DNA from: Oceanobacillus saliphilus
Lineage (GTDB): Bacteria > Bacillota > Bacilli > Bacillales > Amphibacillaceae
DNA length: 64,000 bases
NCBI RefSeq assembly: GCF_023522835.1
Contig: NZ_JALCZU010000002.1
Span: 469,111 to 533,110 of the forward strand
Direction: 5' to 3'
This document shows, piece by piece, positions 27,688 to 36,432 of the stretch. The position numbers and the translations under genes are program-made. A model generated the notes under the pieces. The model did not search any database. It saw nothing but the letters and a program-made list of their open reading frames with translations, and was not told where the DNA came from. How positions within the stretch are numbered: the stretch's first letter is position 1; every line of letters starts with the position of its first letter.

Positions 27688-27736
27688 AAGCAGAAACTAC
27701 CAGTGCTGTCTTTTTTAACACTGGTAATTACTGCTT
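27688..27736. other. Long bulged hairpin of unknown role
   Basis: Inner stem TACCAGTG with CACTGGTA, outer stem AAGCAG with CTGCTT, separated by four-base internal loops on both sides. It lies between the toxin and the HTH gene and may be a terminator or part of a small RNA. Confidence 0.4.
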
Positions 27737-27833
27737 AGGATCTTACTTATGAAGCACTATACTCGACACAAAAACGACGACTCAGACCTTCATCGCAACC
27801 GGAATCCATTAATAAAGATGATCCTGTTGCTAC

Positions 27834-28250
27834 CTAATCTTCTTCCAAATAAATACATTGTTGTAAAGGTGGGCACCCTAGGATGAGCCAAATTTTGATA
27901 AACAGCTCCAGTCTGGGCTGGGAGACGTTATTAAATATTTTACTGATATTGGGAGGATGCATATTCAGTTGATCGGCAATGTCTTTCATATAAATGTTTT
28001 TTTGTTTGGCAATTTCTTTAAATCGGTTTTTAACTATAGGCTGTCGCTTGCTTTCAATAAATGGATTTGTCAAATCAAAATATTTAATTTGGTCCAACTT
28101 ATCAACAATGCTCCCAACAATAAATTCTTCAATCTTATAATCATCACTCCGATTCTTATCCCGATGCCGATTAATTAAATTTTCCAGTTCCGTTAGTTCT
28201 TTTATTTGATTGTATGTTTCGTCTTTTAGCTGGATTGTTAGTTCTTTCAT
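27834..28250 (-). CDS. XRE-like helix-turn-helix protein
   Basis: 138 residues. The N-terminal half (about 1-70) is helical and charged. The C-terminal half contains an XRE-type helix-turn-helix: F-K-E-I-A-K-Q-K-N-I-Y-M-K-D-I-A-D-Q-L-N-M, then P-P-N-I-S-K-I-F-N, followed by a helix ending L-G-C-P-P-L. It probably binds DNA, possibly in a context related to the neighbouring toxin, but nothing shows this directly. Start after GAGGTGATTTATAC. Confidence 0.7.
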   Translation of the reverse strand: MKELTIQLKDETYNQIKELTELENLINRHRDKNRSDDYKIEEFIVGSIVDKLDQIKYFDLTNPFIESKRQPIVKNRFKEIAKQKNIYMKDIADQLNMHPPNISKIFNNVSQPRLELFIKIWLILGCPPLQQCIYLEED

Positions 28251-28291
28251 GTATAAATCACCTCATAAATGGAAAATGTATTGTTGAAAGG

Positions 28292-28375
28292 ATGATTAAA
28301 ATGATAAAGCATAATGATAAGGATGAAGTTATTGAAATCATCCACGAAACCTTTGATAAAGGAAGAAATGGATAA
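28292..28375 (+). CDS. Possible 27-residue peptide
   Basis: A short frame with ATG at 28292 or 28301, the latter preceded by GAAAGG at nine bases. It reads M-I-K-H-N-D-K-D-E-V-I-E-I-I-H-E-T-F-D, amphipathic and charged. It could equally be the relic of a longer gene. Very uncertain. Confidence 0.25.
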   Translation: MIKMIKHNDKDEVIEIIHETFDKGRNG

Positions 28376-28535
28376 CTTTTCAACCGAATTTTTGGACAAG
28401 CATCATCGTAAATTCAAGGGTGTTCGAAGTCCTCTTAGTTACATATTCTTAATTTTGTCCAAAAATTCCTATTTAAAATGATTTCATATACCTAAAAAAT
28501 GTAACTGCACAGCTGAACTGCAGGAGGGAAATTAA

Positions 28536-28757
28536 ATGGAATATTTAACACGTGAACAAGCTATCGAAAAACTGAATGACCTATTGGAAGATGATGTGAA
28601 AGAAAATTTTATGGAACAGGAAAAAAATGCGGGGGAACATGGCGACCCTACATTTGTGGTCAGCAATCGAAAAGGTTTTTCTGCAGAAGTTGGAATTGAT
28701 TGGAATAAGGAAGCCGATTTGTTAATTTACACGATACAAGAGGATTTGCAGAGTTAG
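28536..28757 (+). CDS. Small acidic hypothetical protein, 73 residues
   Basis: The start is an ATG after AGGAGGGAAATTAA. The sequence is hydrophilic and acidic with no membrane segment and no family I recognise. The pattern (Y-L-T-R-E-Q-A-I-E-K-L-N-D-L-L) suggests a helical N-terminus followed by a small beta part. Isolated, with a terminator-like hairpin after it. Confidence 0.6.
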   Translation: MEYLTREQAIEKLNDLLEDDVKENFMEQEKNAGEHGDPTFVVSNRKGFSAEVGIDWNKEADLLIYTIQEDLQS

Positions 28758-28764
28758 AATGAAA

Positions 28765-28806
28765 GAAAGGACGCCTTCTGAAGTTAGGAGAACGCCTTTC
28801 TCTTTT
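28765..28806 (+). terminator. Terminator after the 73-residue protein
   Basis: AAAGG-a-CG pairs with CGCCTTT with one bulge, and CTCTTTTT follows. Confidence 0.45.
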
Positions 28807-28839
28807 TAGGTTTATCAGCGAAGGACCATTCCTATATTG

Positions 28840-29217
28840 CTAATTCACTTCCTTAAATTCCTCTTCGTATAATCGTGATCTGTTCGGATAGTTTTTGATC
28901 CACATGACGTTTTCAACTGTTTTTTTGATTCTCGGCAGTACAAAATCAATTCTCCTCCTGTCTTTTCCGGAAAGGTCAAATGAATAAAATACAATTGTAT
29001 CTATTTTTTGCTCCGTGTTGGCAATGAATTTCAAAAGTTCATTCAATCCAGGCCGCATCAGATTAGCATAGCCAATATCACTGAACTTTTTCACAATCTC
29101 AATATCGCTTAGTATAAGGAACCTTTTAATTCGCTCTTCCGTGTTAATTATATTTTCTACTGGTTGAATCGTTCTCTGTGTGTACAATAATCCCTGTTTT
29201 GGTGGTTCGATAAGCAT
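28840..29217 (-). CDS. Hypothetical protein resembling a resolvase N-terminal core without the catalytic serine
   Basis: 125 residues, start after GAGGGGAGAAAACAAT. The middle reads M-R-P-G-L-N-E-L-L-K-F-I, then I-D-T-I-V-F-Y-S-F-D-L-S-G-K-D. This matches the serine-recombinase pattern R-P-x-L-x-x-L-L ... V-D-x-V-x-x-x-x-x-D-R-L-G-R-D. The N-terminal Y-x-R-x-S with the active serine and the C-terminal DNA-binding domain are absent. It is therefore not a working recombinase and may be a domesticated or degenerate relative. The assignment rests on pattern memory only. Confidence 0.45.
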   Translation of the reverse strand: MLIEPPKQGLLYTQRTIQPVENIINTEERIKRFLILSDIEIVKKFSDIGYANLMRPGLNELLKFIANTEQKIDTIVFYSFDLSGKDRRRIDFVLPRIKKTVENVMWIKNYPNRSRLYEEEFKEVN

Positions 29218-29297
29218 ATTGTTTTCTCCCCTCTTTCAAGTGTGCTATTTTACTAGTTATAATCAAAAACCATACGGACTATACAGAGAACCCGAAA

Positions 29298-29339
29298 GCG
29301 ACAAACAGCCTTCCTCCTTAGATGAAGGCTGTTTGTCGC
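29298..29339. other. Orphan 16-bp perfect hairpin
   Basis: GCGACAAACAGCCTTC pairs with GAAGGCTGTTTGTCGC around ten bases. No plus-strand gene precedes it, and on the minus strand it lies upstream of the 125-residue gene. On that strand the loop reads AAGGAGG. No gene is visible in the rest of 29218-29561. Confidence 0.55.
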
Positions 29340-29561
29340 TTAATTTTCAGGAAGCATTTCTTAACCGTTTTCAATCGTAGGATGGGTTTTGACCAACCGG
29401 ATACTTTATTATCTATATTCTCACGCATCCAATGCCGATGCTGTCGAAGATACTTTTGTATCAACAACCTCCAATAAATAACGTAATTTTTCCATCATGC
29501 AGGTCACCATTTCTGTATGGATGCATATATTGTCAACGACTAGTTACGAGGAGGGCTTTCA

Positions 29562-30461
29562 TTGTCTGAATACATTTCTTCCATAAAAAAATGGTGTGAA
29601 GAAATATTGGAAACATATCAAGCATCAATTACTGAGTTGAGAGAACATGCTGGTATACAACCGTTAGATGACTGGAAAGAACAATTCACCAGGTTTCAGG
29701 AAGAACTTTCAACTAATGAATCATTACAGGAATCGGATGTTCAGGAACGGGCAAATGAACTATTTGCAGCATTACAATCTTTTTTTAATAGTGAGCGAGA
29801 AGAAGTAAGTTTAGAAAGTGAAGACCGTGTGGAGTCGGTTCCAATCGGAGGACATACGCTTCCCCCACTTCCCTACCGATATGATGCATTGGAACCTTAT
29901 ATCGCCGAGGAAATTATGAGGCTCCACCACGACAAGCATCATAGGAGTTATGTTGAAGGATTGAACAAGGCGGAAAGAGAAATGCAACGAGCGCGTCAGA
30001 CGAATAACTTTGAATTGATTAAGCATTGGGAAAGGGAAGCAGCATTTCACGGAGCAGGTCATTATCTTCATACAATTTTCTGGAACATAATGAGTCCAAG
30101 AGGTGGCGGTCAACCTACTGGGAGTTTACTCCGGGCAATCAATCAATCGTTTGGTAGTTTTGATCAATTTAAAAAACATTTTTCGGAAGCAGCGAAAAAT
30201 GTGGAAGCAGTCGGATGGGCTATTTTAGTTTGGTCCCCCCGCTCCAGACGTCTGGAAATTCTACAGGCAGAAAAGCACCAAAATCTAAGCCAGTGGGATG
30301 TTGTACCATTACTTGTTCTTGATGTTTGGGAACACGCCTACTATCTCCAATATAAAAACGAAAGAGAAAAATATGTTGATAATTGGTGGAACGTTGTAAA
30401 TTGGCGTGAGGTTGACAGAAGATTTCAGCAGGCAAGGCAATTGAAGTGGGAACCTTTTTAA
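29562..30461 (+). CDS. sodF: Fe/Mn superoxide dismutase with N-terminal extension (SodF-like)
   Basis: 299 residues. A helical, acidic N-terminal extension of about 95 residues precedes a complete Fe/Mn-SOD domain. Metal ligands by alignment from memory are H122, H170, D254 and H258; D-V-W-E-H-A-Y-Y is the family signature. This architecture is that of SodF of B. subtilis. It dismutates superoxide; the metal is not decided by sequence here. The start is TTG behind GAGGAGGGCTTTCA. It is followed by one copy of the dispersed hairpin element. Confidence 0.88.
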   Translation: MSEYISSIKKWCEEILETYQASITELREHAGIQPLDDWKEQFTRFQEELSTNESLQESDVQERANELFAALQSFFNSEREEVSLESEDRVESVPIGGHTLPPLPYRYDALEPYIAEEIMRLHHDKHHRSYVEGLNKAEREMQRARQTNNFELIKHWEREAAFHGAGHYLHTIFWNIMSPRGGGQPTGSLLRAINQSFGSFDQFKKHFSEAAKNVEAVGWAILVWSPRSRRLEILQAEKHQNLSQWDVVPLLVLDVWEHAYYLQYKNEREKYVDNWWNVVNWREVDRRFQQARQLKWEPF

Positions 30462-30518
30462 TAGATTGTTGCCATATGAAAAAGATCACAATTATAGCTA
30501 GGCTTCCGTTAAATACAT

Positions 30519-30576
30519 TTAGAAAACGTTGCTGTCACCAATCCTCTCGGTGATAGCCTTAATTGCACTTATGCAA
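30519..30576 (+). repeat. Dispersed hairpin element, copy C
   Basis: TTTAGAAAAC, then CTGTCACC-n9-GGTGATAG, then CCTTAATTGCACTTATGCAA. This is the most complete copy of the family. Confidence 0.65.
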
Positions 30577-30644
30577 GTTGGGTACGGTTTTTCACCTACT
30601 GAAAAAAGTGGATATTCTCAGTCATGATGATTTAAAATCTATTA

Positions 30645-30680
30645 AAAACGCCCCTCAGATGAAGGGCGTTTTAACGTTTT
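30645..30680. terminator. Bidirectional terminator between sodF and ald
   Basis: AAAACGCCC pairs with GGGCGTTTT around ten bases, with T-rich tails on both strands. Confidence 0.75.
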
Positions 30681-30703
30681 TACTTAATATAATTATTAAG
30701 ATG

Positions 30704-31834
30704 TTATGATAATGCTGGCTCGCGCAAAGCTTCCTTGACGGATACATATTCATAGCCAAGGTCATTCGCAATAGCTTCATAGGTCACTTTACCGTTAACA
30801 ACATTGATACCTGTGCTAATTGCTGGGTTATCCTGAACAGCTTTTGCAACACCTTTGGCAGCGATTTGCACGGCATATGGTACGGTTACATTTGTTAAAC
30901 CGACTGTAGCAGTACGTGGAACGGCACCAGGAATATTGGCAACTGCATAATGGAGTACGTCATGTTTTATATAAATTGGATCATCATGTGTTGTTGGATG
31001 ATCTACTGTCTCAAAGTTGCCCCCCTGGTCAATCGCTACGTCCACAATAACGGATCCAGGCTGCATGGATTTCACCATATCCTCGGATACAAGTTTAGGA
31101 GCTCTGGCACCTGGAATCAATACAGATCCAACTACTAAATCGGAATTTTTTACTGCTTCGGCAATGTTGTATGGATTAGACATCAATGTTTGGATTCTAG
31201 CACCAAAGATATCATCCAATTCACGTAATCGTACTGGATTTAAATCGATAATCGCTACTTCAGCACCTAGGCCAAGTGCAATTTTTGCTGCATTGGTACC
31301 TACAACTCCTCCACCAATAACCGTTACTTTACTGCGGTTTACTCCTGGGATACCACCAAGAAGAATTCCTTTTCCACCTTTAGATTTTTCCAAATATTGT
31401 GCACCGATTTGCGTAGCCATTCGACCAGCGACCTCACTCATCGGTGTAAGCAATGGTAATGTGCGATTTACGGTAATCGTTTCATATGCAATCGAGGTTA
31501 CTTCTTTTTCAATGAGTGTTTTTGCCAATTCCGGTTCAGCAGCTAGATGAAGGTACGTAAATAAAATTAATCCTTTACGGAAATATTTATATTCAGATGG
31601 AAGTGGTTCCTTTACTTTCATAATCATATTCGATTTTTCCCAAACATCTGAAGCGCTTTCAATAATTTCAGCACCTGCATGCTTATATTCTTCATCTGCA
31701 AAATTGCTTCCTGCCCCTGCGTCTTTCTCAATGATAACCTTTTGTCCTGCATTCACTAAATGAACTACCCCAGCAGGTGTCATTGCAACTCGATTTTCAT
31801 TATTTTTAATTTCCTTAGGTATACCAATAATCAT
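30704..31834 (-). CDS. ald: Alanine dehydrogenase
   Basis: 376 residues, full length. The active-site residues K75 and H96 are present (M-K-V-K-E, T-Y-L-H-L). The NAD-binding motif G-G-G-V-V-G lies near residue 172, followed by I-I-D-L-N-P. It interconverts L-alanine and pyruvate plus ammonia with NAD+ and supports use of alanine as carbon and nitrogen source and sporulation in Bacillus. The PucR-family gene upstream on the same strand is the likely activator, as with AdeR in B. subtilis. Confidence 0.95.
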   Translation of the reverse strand: MIIGIPKEIKNNENRVAMTPAGVVHLVNAGQKVIIEKDAGAGSNFADEEYKHAGAEIIESASDVWEKSNMIMKVKEPLPSEYKYFRKGLILFTYLHLAAEPELAKTLIEKEVTSIAYETITVNRTLPLLTPMSEVAGRMATQIGAQYLEKSKGGKGILLGGIPGVNRSKVTVIGGGVVGTNAAKIALGLGAEVAIIDLNPVRLRELDDIFGARIQTLMSNPYNIAEAVKNSDLVVGSVLIPGARAPKLVSEDMVKSMQPGSVIVDVAIDQGGNFETVDHPTTHDDPIYIKHDVLHYAVANIPGAVPRTATVGLTNVTVPYAVQIAAKGVAKAVQDNPAISTGINVVNGKVTYEAIANDLGYEYVSVKEALREPALS

Positions 31835-31918
31835 ATTACCCCATCCCCTTTTATCAAATTTTACCTCTCCATCGTATCTCTTTTAATGATCGATGTCCTT
31901 ATTCAAATAAATAAAAGT

Positions 31919-31958
31919 AAGAAGGATGATTTGTGCATTTACACAAATCATCCTTCTT
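31919..31958 (-). terminator. Terminator overlapping the stop codon of the PucR-family gene
   Basis: A perfect 17-bp hairpin, AAGAAGGATGATTTGTG with its complement around six bases. The stop codon at 31948-31950 lies inside the stem. T-rich tail on the minus strand. Confidence 0.75.
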
Positions 31959-33201
31959 TTAAGCTTTCCATAATAAGATCAAGGTGTATAGTCATTTTCT
32001 GATTCGGGTCTTTTAAGTTAATTTCAGCCTCTTCTCTGATACGTTTTAACCGATAATTCATGGTATTTGAGTGAATGAACATTTTTTTAGCGGCTTGATA
32101 AACATTACAATCACATTGTAAATAAACATGAAGCGTCTTCAAAAGGGCTGTTCGATGTTTTTTATCATATGAACGCAGTTTTTCGATATGTTTATTCTGA
32201 TATTGATTTGTTTTTCTTATTTCATATAACTCCTCGATAAACTGATAAACACCGAGATCCTCGTATCGGTGAATCGTTGAAAGTTGTGAGGGAAACTTAC
32301 TTTTTAATTGCAGCACCCTTACAGCTTGTTTGTACGAGTCTTTGATATATTGGGGTTCTTCATATGCTAAACCAGATGAACCCGTGATATTTTTTAACCT
32401 CAGCTGTTTACGAATTTTTTCAATGAACTGTTCAATGAACTCATTTAATTGATTTTTAGGATTATCATTGTCTATCAGGCGGACAAGCATAATAAAGTCA
32501 TTATCATCAAATAAACGGTAGATAACCTGGACTTTTACTTGGGTTTCTGATAAATAATGTGCGTGTTTTTCTATCTGTTCCGTTATATCATCGGAAAAGC
32601 GAATGACAACGATTGCAAGGATGCCCTCAAGTTTCATATTAAATCGCTTTGCTTGTCGGGAAATATCAGCGGTCGTTTGAGTATCCGTCAGCAGCTGCCA
32701 GAAAAAGTCTTGATATCCTTCTTCAGATTTTCTTTTCCGTTGGGATTGCTTGAGGAAAAAGTCCTTCAGATAAATGGTCACTTTTTTAAGGAGTTCTAAT
32801 TCATCGTCACTTAGTGTTTTTTCTGCTGTATGGGCCCAGATAAAACCTAGAATCTCATTCTTATTTCTTACTGTTACAGCAACACGGTTTCCAAGCCCTA
32901 TTTCTTTTATCTCTGGAATGACAACTGGGTCATCACTATCTAACAATTGTGGCATAATTCCTTGTTTCCAAAGCCCGTTAATTACTTTATTAGGAACTTT
33001 ACGGTTCATGATGGTGGAAATTCTAGCTTCATCAATGTTTTTGTTATGTTTGCTATAGGATATGACATGATGATAGGAGTTTTCTATTGTAATCGGACAT
33101 GCAAAAATCTCTGCAATCCGATCTGCTAATTCATCAGGATCATCAAATACCTCATTTAATCTACTTTTAAGTATTTCTGGCTGTTTTGGAACGTTTGTCA
33201 T
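31948..33201 (-). CDS. adeR: PucR/CdaR-family transcriptional regulator (AdeR-like)
   Basis: 417 residues from the ATG at 33201, behind GGAGGATTGCTTGC. The longer frame to 33303 has no site. A GAF-like N-terminal part is followed by a central GGDEF-like region and the C-terminal PucR helix-turn-helix: L-L-K-T-L-H-V-Y-L-Q-C-D-C-N-V, then A-A-K-K-M-F-I-H-S-N-T-M-N-Y-R-L-K-R-I. The family includes AdeR, activator of ald in B. subtilis. Its position directly before ald supports the same role. The specific orthology is inferred from context. Confidence 0.82.
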   Translation of the reverse strand: MTNVPKQPEILKSRLNEVFDDPDELADRIAEIFACPITIENSYHHVISYSKHNKNIDEARISTIMNRKVPNKVINGLWKQGIMPQLLDSDDPVVIPEIKEIGLGNRVAVTVRNKNEILGFIWAHTAEKTLSDDELELLKKVTIYLKDFFLKQSQRKRKSEEGYQDFFWQLLTDTQTTADISRQAKRFNMKLEGILAIVVIRFSDDITEQIEKHAHYLSETQVKVQVIYRLFDDNDFIMLVRLIDNDNPKNQLNEFIEQFIEKIRKQLRLKNITGSSGLAYEEPQYIKDSYKQAVRVLQLKSKFPSQLSTIHRYEDLGVYQFIEELYEIRKTNQYQNKHIEKLRSYDKKHRTALLKTLHVYLQCDCNVYQAAKKMFIHSNTMNYRLKRIREEAEINLKDPNQKMTIHLDLIMESLKEG

Positions 33202-33351
33202 GCAAGCAATCCTCCATATCACAGAACAAATTTTAAAATCAGACTTGAGTAAATAAACAAATATTTTCCTATCTATTTTAATATATACACAAATAGATTT
33301 CATCTATAACCTGCTATACTTGAAAAATAAATAAATAAGGGAGAGAGTTAC

Positions 33352-34455
33352 ATGAAAAGATCTTTAAAAATTGGAAGCGCTTTTATAGGGGTAATTGTTG
33401 GTGCAGGTTTTGCTTCTGGGCAGGAAGTATTGCAGTATTTTACTAGTTTTGGTCTAATGGGCATTTTTGGGGCAATTATTGCAACAGCTCTATTTACATA
33501 TGTTGGAATGGTGTTAGTATGGTTGGGCAGTAGCTCGCAAACAACATCCCATAAAGATGTAATTTATAAAATCAGCGGAAAATATCTCGGAATAGTAATT
33601 GATGCGATTCTAATCTTTACCTTGTTTGGTGTGGGTGTAGTTATGATTGCTGGGGCAGGTTCCAATCTTAACCAACAATTTGGCATGCCTCATATTGTTG
33701 GGGCAAGCATTTTGACAATTCTAATCATCCTCATTGGGATGTTAAAAGTTGATCGTGTCGTGTCGATTATTGGAAGTGTAACCCCTATTCTTATATTCTT
33801 CGTGATTATCATTTCTTTATACAGTTTACTAACCATTGATGGATCTCTCACTGTTCTTGACAGTATAGCAAAAGAGCAGACATCCACATTACCAAATTGG
33901 TTCGTTTCAGGCATCAATTATGTTTCATTTAATACTGCAGTAGGGGCATCTATGGCAATATTAATGGGTAGCGCAGAGACAAATCGAAAAACAGCAGCAG
34001 TTGGCGGATTAATAGGTGGACTTGGCCTTGGTATCCTAATTCTATTAAGCAATCTTGCTATCTTTGCAAAAATTGAAGAAGTAGGCAATTTAGAGATGCC
34101 GATGCTTGGAATTGTTAACAATATTTCACCCTTCTTAGGTTTACTTATGTCACTAGTCCTATTCGCAATGATTTTCAATACAGCATTAAGCATGTTTTTC
34201 TCATTTACTGCCCGTATAGCAGAATCTGGGTCACCTAAGTTTAAAGTACTTTTCATCATTACGATGATTGCAGCTTATGCAGCAAGTTTTCTCGGTTTTA
34301 CCGATCTAGTAGCTTACTTTTACCCGCTTATCGGATATCTCGGACTTCTCTTGATTGTTGTCCTCTTTGTCACACCGATTCGAATGAAGAAAAAGAAAGT
34401 AACACTACAACATGACAATCAAGAAACCAAGAAAAGTAAAGAACGGGTAAGTTAA
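33352..34455 (+). CDS. YkvI-family integral membrane protein
   Basis: 367 residues, about ten helices. The N-terminal helix reads I-G-S-A-F-I-G-V-I-V-G-A-G-F-A-S-G-Q-E, the broken-helix motif of LeuT-fold transporters and of YkvI-type proteins. The C-terminus is basic and cytosolic. It is divergent from adeR, so transport of an amino acid such as alanine is an attractive guess but not shown. Start ATG after GGGAGAGAGTTAC. Confidence 0.8.
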   Translation: MKRSLKIGSAFIGVIVGAGFASGQEVLQYFTSFGLMGIFGAIIATALFTYVGMVLVWLGSSSQTTSHKDVIYKISGKYLGIVIDAILIFTLFGVGVVMIAGAGSNLNQQFGMPHIVGASILTILIILIGMLKVDRVVSIIGSVTPILIFFVIIISLYSLLTIDGSLTVLDSIAKEQTSTLPNWFVSGINYVSFNTAVGASMAILMGSAETNRKTAAVGGLIGGLGLGILILLSNLAIFAKIEEVGNLEMPMLGIVNNISPFLGLLMSLVLFAMIFNTALSMFFSFTARIAESGSPKFKVLFIITMIAAYAASFLGFTDLVAYFYPLIGYLGLLLIVVLFVTPIRMKKKKVTLQHDNQETKKSKERVS

Positions 34456-34456
34456 G

Positions 34457-34484
34457 GAAGCATGGGGACGGTTCTTTTGCTTCC
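34457..34484 (+). repeat. Dispersed GGGACGGTTC repeat, copy 1
   Basis: GGAAGCATGGGGACGG then TTCTTTTGCTTCC; the ends GGAAGC and GCTTCC can pair. Related copies are at 37041-37060, 42446-42499 (back-to-back) and 48738-48793 (back-to-back). Confidence 0.7.
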
Positions 34485-34532
34485 GATGCGAAAGATGAAC
34501 GAAATCTTCAACCTTAATCACAAACTATATCA

Positions 34533-34580
34533 TTAGAAAAGGCTGTCACCCTATCTTTCGGTGACAGCCTTCTTTGTACG
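34533..34580 (+). terminator. Hairpin, dispersed element copy E, after the YkvI gene
   Basis: A perfect 12-bp stem, AAGGCTGTCACC with GGTGACAGCCTT, is followed by TCTTTG. It starts TTAGAAAA like the dispersed element and could terminate the YkvI transcript. Confidence 0.65.
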
Positions 34581-34737
34581 AATGTAATTTTTTCATATGA
34601 AACTTCAGATGATTGAGCAAAACTCCAAATGTCGCTTATACATCTGTGGCCTCTTTTTCCCTACGCATCACTCAGCAGTTCTTTAACTAAATTTATCATA
34701 TGTTTTTCTTCCGTAACAGACAAAATTAATTAACTAA

Positions 34738-36018
34738 TTAAACTGACCCAAATGTAAGATCTTTTCTGCGGAATATACTTAATACGATCCCCATTAAAAA
34801 TGTATTAAACAGTGTCGGCATCAGTCCATAGCTTATAAACGGCAATGATATCGAGGTAATTGGAAATATGCCTAGTGTCATACCGACATTATAAACAAAC
34901 TGGACGACATAAATTGTAATTCCACCAACAAGTAGTAATTTAGCATATTGACCATGTATTCTATGAGCGATTACCATCATCCTTACAGCAAAAAGTGAAA
35001 GAATGAATACCAAAACAATCGCAAACAAATAGCCATAATTATAGGTCAAACTTACAAGTACAAAATCAGCATGTGCGCTATGTGTAAACTCCCCTATTCC
35101 TGATGTCCCAAACCAGCCAGCTGTTGAGAGCAATTCTCGAACTGTCAAGTAGATAAATCCACCTTCATCTGGGTAATTTTCTGGATTTAACCATGCTAAA
35201 ATTTTATCTAACTGGTATTCCTTTAAGTTGTACCAAAAATACAAGCCACCAATAATCAACATAATTAATGGTACAACTGTCATTACGAGTACCTTATTCT
35301 TATCTAACTTACTCCACCAGAGCATTACGAATGCCATACTTATATAGATAAAACTTACAGAAAAATTTCCTATACTCAGCAATAAATACAAAGGGAATAA
35401 AAATAAAATACAATGATGCCAAACTTTTAAGTTAACATTATTCATAAAAGAAGCGCCTGCTAGAAAAAGAAATGGTAAAGCCATAAAACTTCTCAAAAAA
35501 TTATTTCCAATAATTCTGATCATAGGCTCTCCATTCAAATAAACACTTGGGAAAATGTTTATCACTAAAAGGATAACTACCCCAATGCTATAAAACAACC
35601 AACCATGTTTTTCTAATTTCCGATAATCATACATCATCAAACCCAATACAACGATAGCAGTAAGAACAACTAGGAATATCCTTTCGCTCAAAAAATGAGA
35701 CATGTCCGAGTATCCCGTACTCCATAAGGAAATGATTGGAAGAAAACTTAAACCCATGATGATTACCATCAGAAAAATCATCCACCAATCAACCCTCGGC
35801 TGATGAAGTTTATTCAGTCTCTGTCCAAGTTGTATCGGACTCCCCATTTGATTCACAGCTTTTCTTTCCGCCTCTTGATAATCGAAGCCCTTCTCTACCC
35901 ACATTCTCTTTGCTTCTTTTAAGTGGAATCCCAGTTCACTCCTAACGAAACTTTTTGCTTCCTTTGATTTTATTTGTTTTATCACTTCACTTAAAAAAGA
36001 ATCCCCCCTGTTAACCAA
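34738..36018 (-). CDS. FtsW/RodA/SpoVE-family protein with N-terminal permease-prefix region
   Basis: 426 residues. Residues 1 to about 72 are soluble and resemble the permease-prefix domains found in PadR-linked membrane proteins (K-Q-I-K-S-K-E-A-K-S-F-V-R-S-E-L-G-F-H-L). The rest is a ten-helix SEDS-type protein with an I-T-S-I-S-L-P-F-I-S-Y-G stretch near the end, the conserved C-terminal motif of RodA/FtsW. SEDS proteins polymerise lipid II glycans. The TTG start lies nine bases after GGAGGTG, which overlaps the PadR stop, so translation is probably coupled. Third gene of the sigma/PadR operon. Confidence 0.82.
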   Translation of the reverse strand: MVNRGDSFLSEVIKQIKSKEAKSFVRSELGFHLKEAKRMWVEKGFDYQEAERKAVNQMGSPIQLGQRLNKLHQPRVDWWMIFLMVIIMGLSFLPIISLWSTGYSDMSHFLSERIFLVVLTAIVVLGLMMYDYRKLEKHGWLFYSIGVVILLVINIFPSVYLNGEPMIRIIGNNFLRSFMALPFLFLAGASFMNNVNLKVWHHCILFLFPLYLLLSIGNFSVSFIYISMAFVMLWWSKLDKNKVLVMTVVPLIMLIIGGLYFWYNLKEYQLDKILAWLNPENYPDEGGFIYLTVRELLSTAGWFGTSGIGEFTHSAHADFVLVSLTYNYGYLFAIVLVFILSLFAVRMMVIAHRIHGQYAKLLLVGGITIYVVQFVYNVGMTLGIFPITSISLPFISYGLMPTLFNTFLMGIVLSIFRRKDLTFGSV

Positions 36019-36024
36019 GTTTCT

Positions 36025-36432
36025 TTACACCTCCATCCATTCTTTTAATATGAGCCGTTTGTTCGCTGAATCCTTTTCTATTTTACGTAAGACCTTCTTC
36101 CCTTTCCCATCTAATTGATAGTATTTCACTCCAAATTTGTTCCATCTTGCTTTAATAAAACGATCCTGTTCCAGTCGATGTAATTTGGTATAGAGGAGAC
36201 CTTCCTCTCCTTCAAATTCCCGGACCCCTCTCGCACGTAACAGCTGCAATAATTCGTAACCGTTTTTTTCTAGGTTCAGAAGTTGCAGGATTGCTAATAT
36301 AATATCTTCCTCACTCTCGTATAGTTTCGTAATCTTTTCATGGATTTTATTTTTATGCTGGTCTAAGAATCTCCATTGATTAAATGTCGTTTTCTCCATT
36401 GATTTTCGAAGTCCTATTAACCGTTCTTCCAT
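36025..36432 (-). CDS. PadR-family regulator
   Basis: 135 residues. After an N-terminal helical extension of about 40 residues comes a PadR winged helix: I-L-A-I-L-Q-L-L, then G-Y-E-L-L-Q-L-L, then L-L-Y-T-K-L-H-R-L-E-Q-D-R-F-I-K and Y-Y-Q-L-D-G-K-G-K-K-V-L. Overlaps the sigma gene by 16 bases and precedes the RodA-like gene by six bases, so the three form one operon. PadR proteins usually repress their own membrane-protein partner. Confidence 0.82.
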   Translation of the reverse strand: MEERLIGLRKSMEKTTFNQWRFLDQHKNKIHEKITKLYESEEDIILAILQLLNLEKNGYELLQLLRARGVREFEGEEGLLYTKLHRLEQDRFIKARWNKFGVKYYQLDGKGKKVLRKIEKDSANKRLILKEWMEV

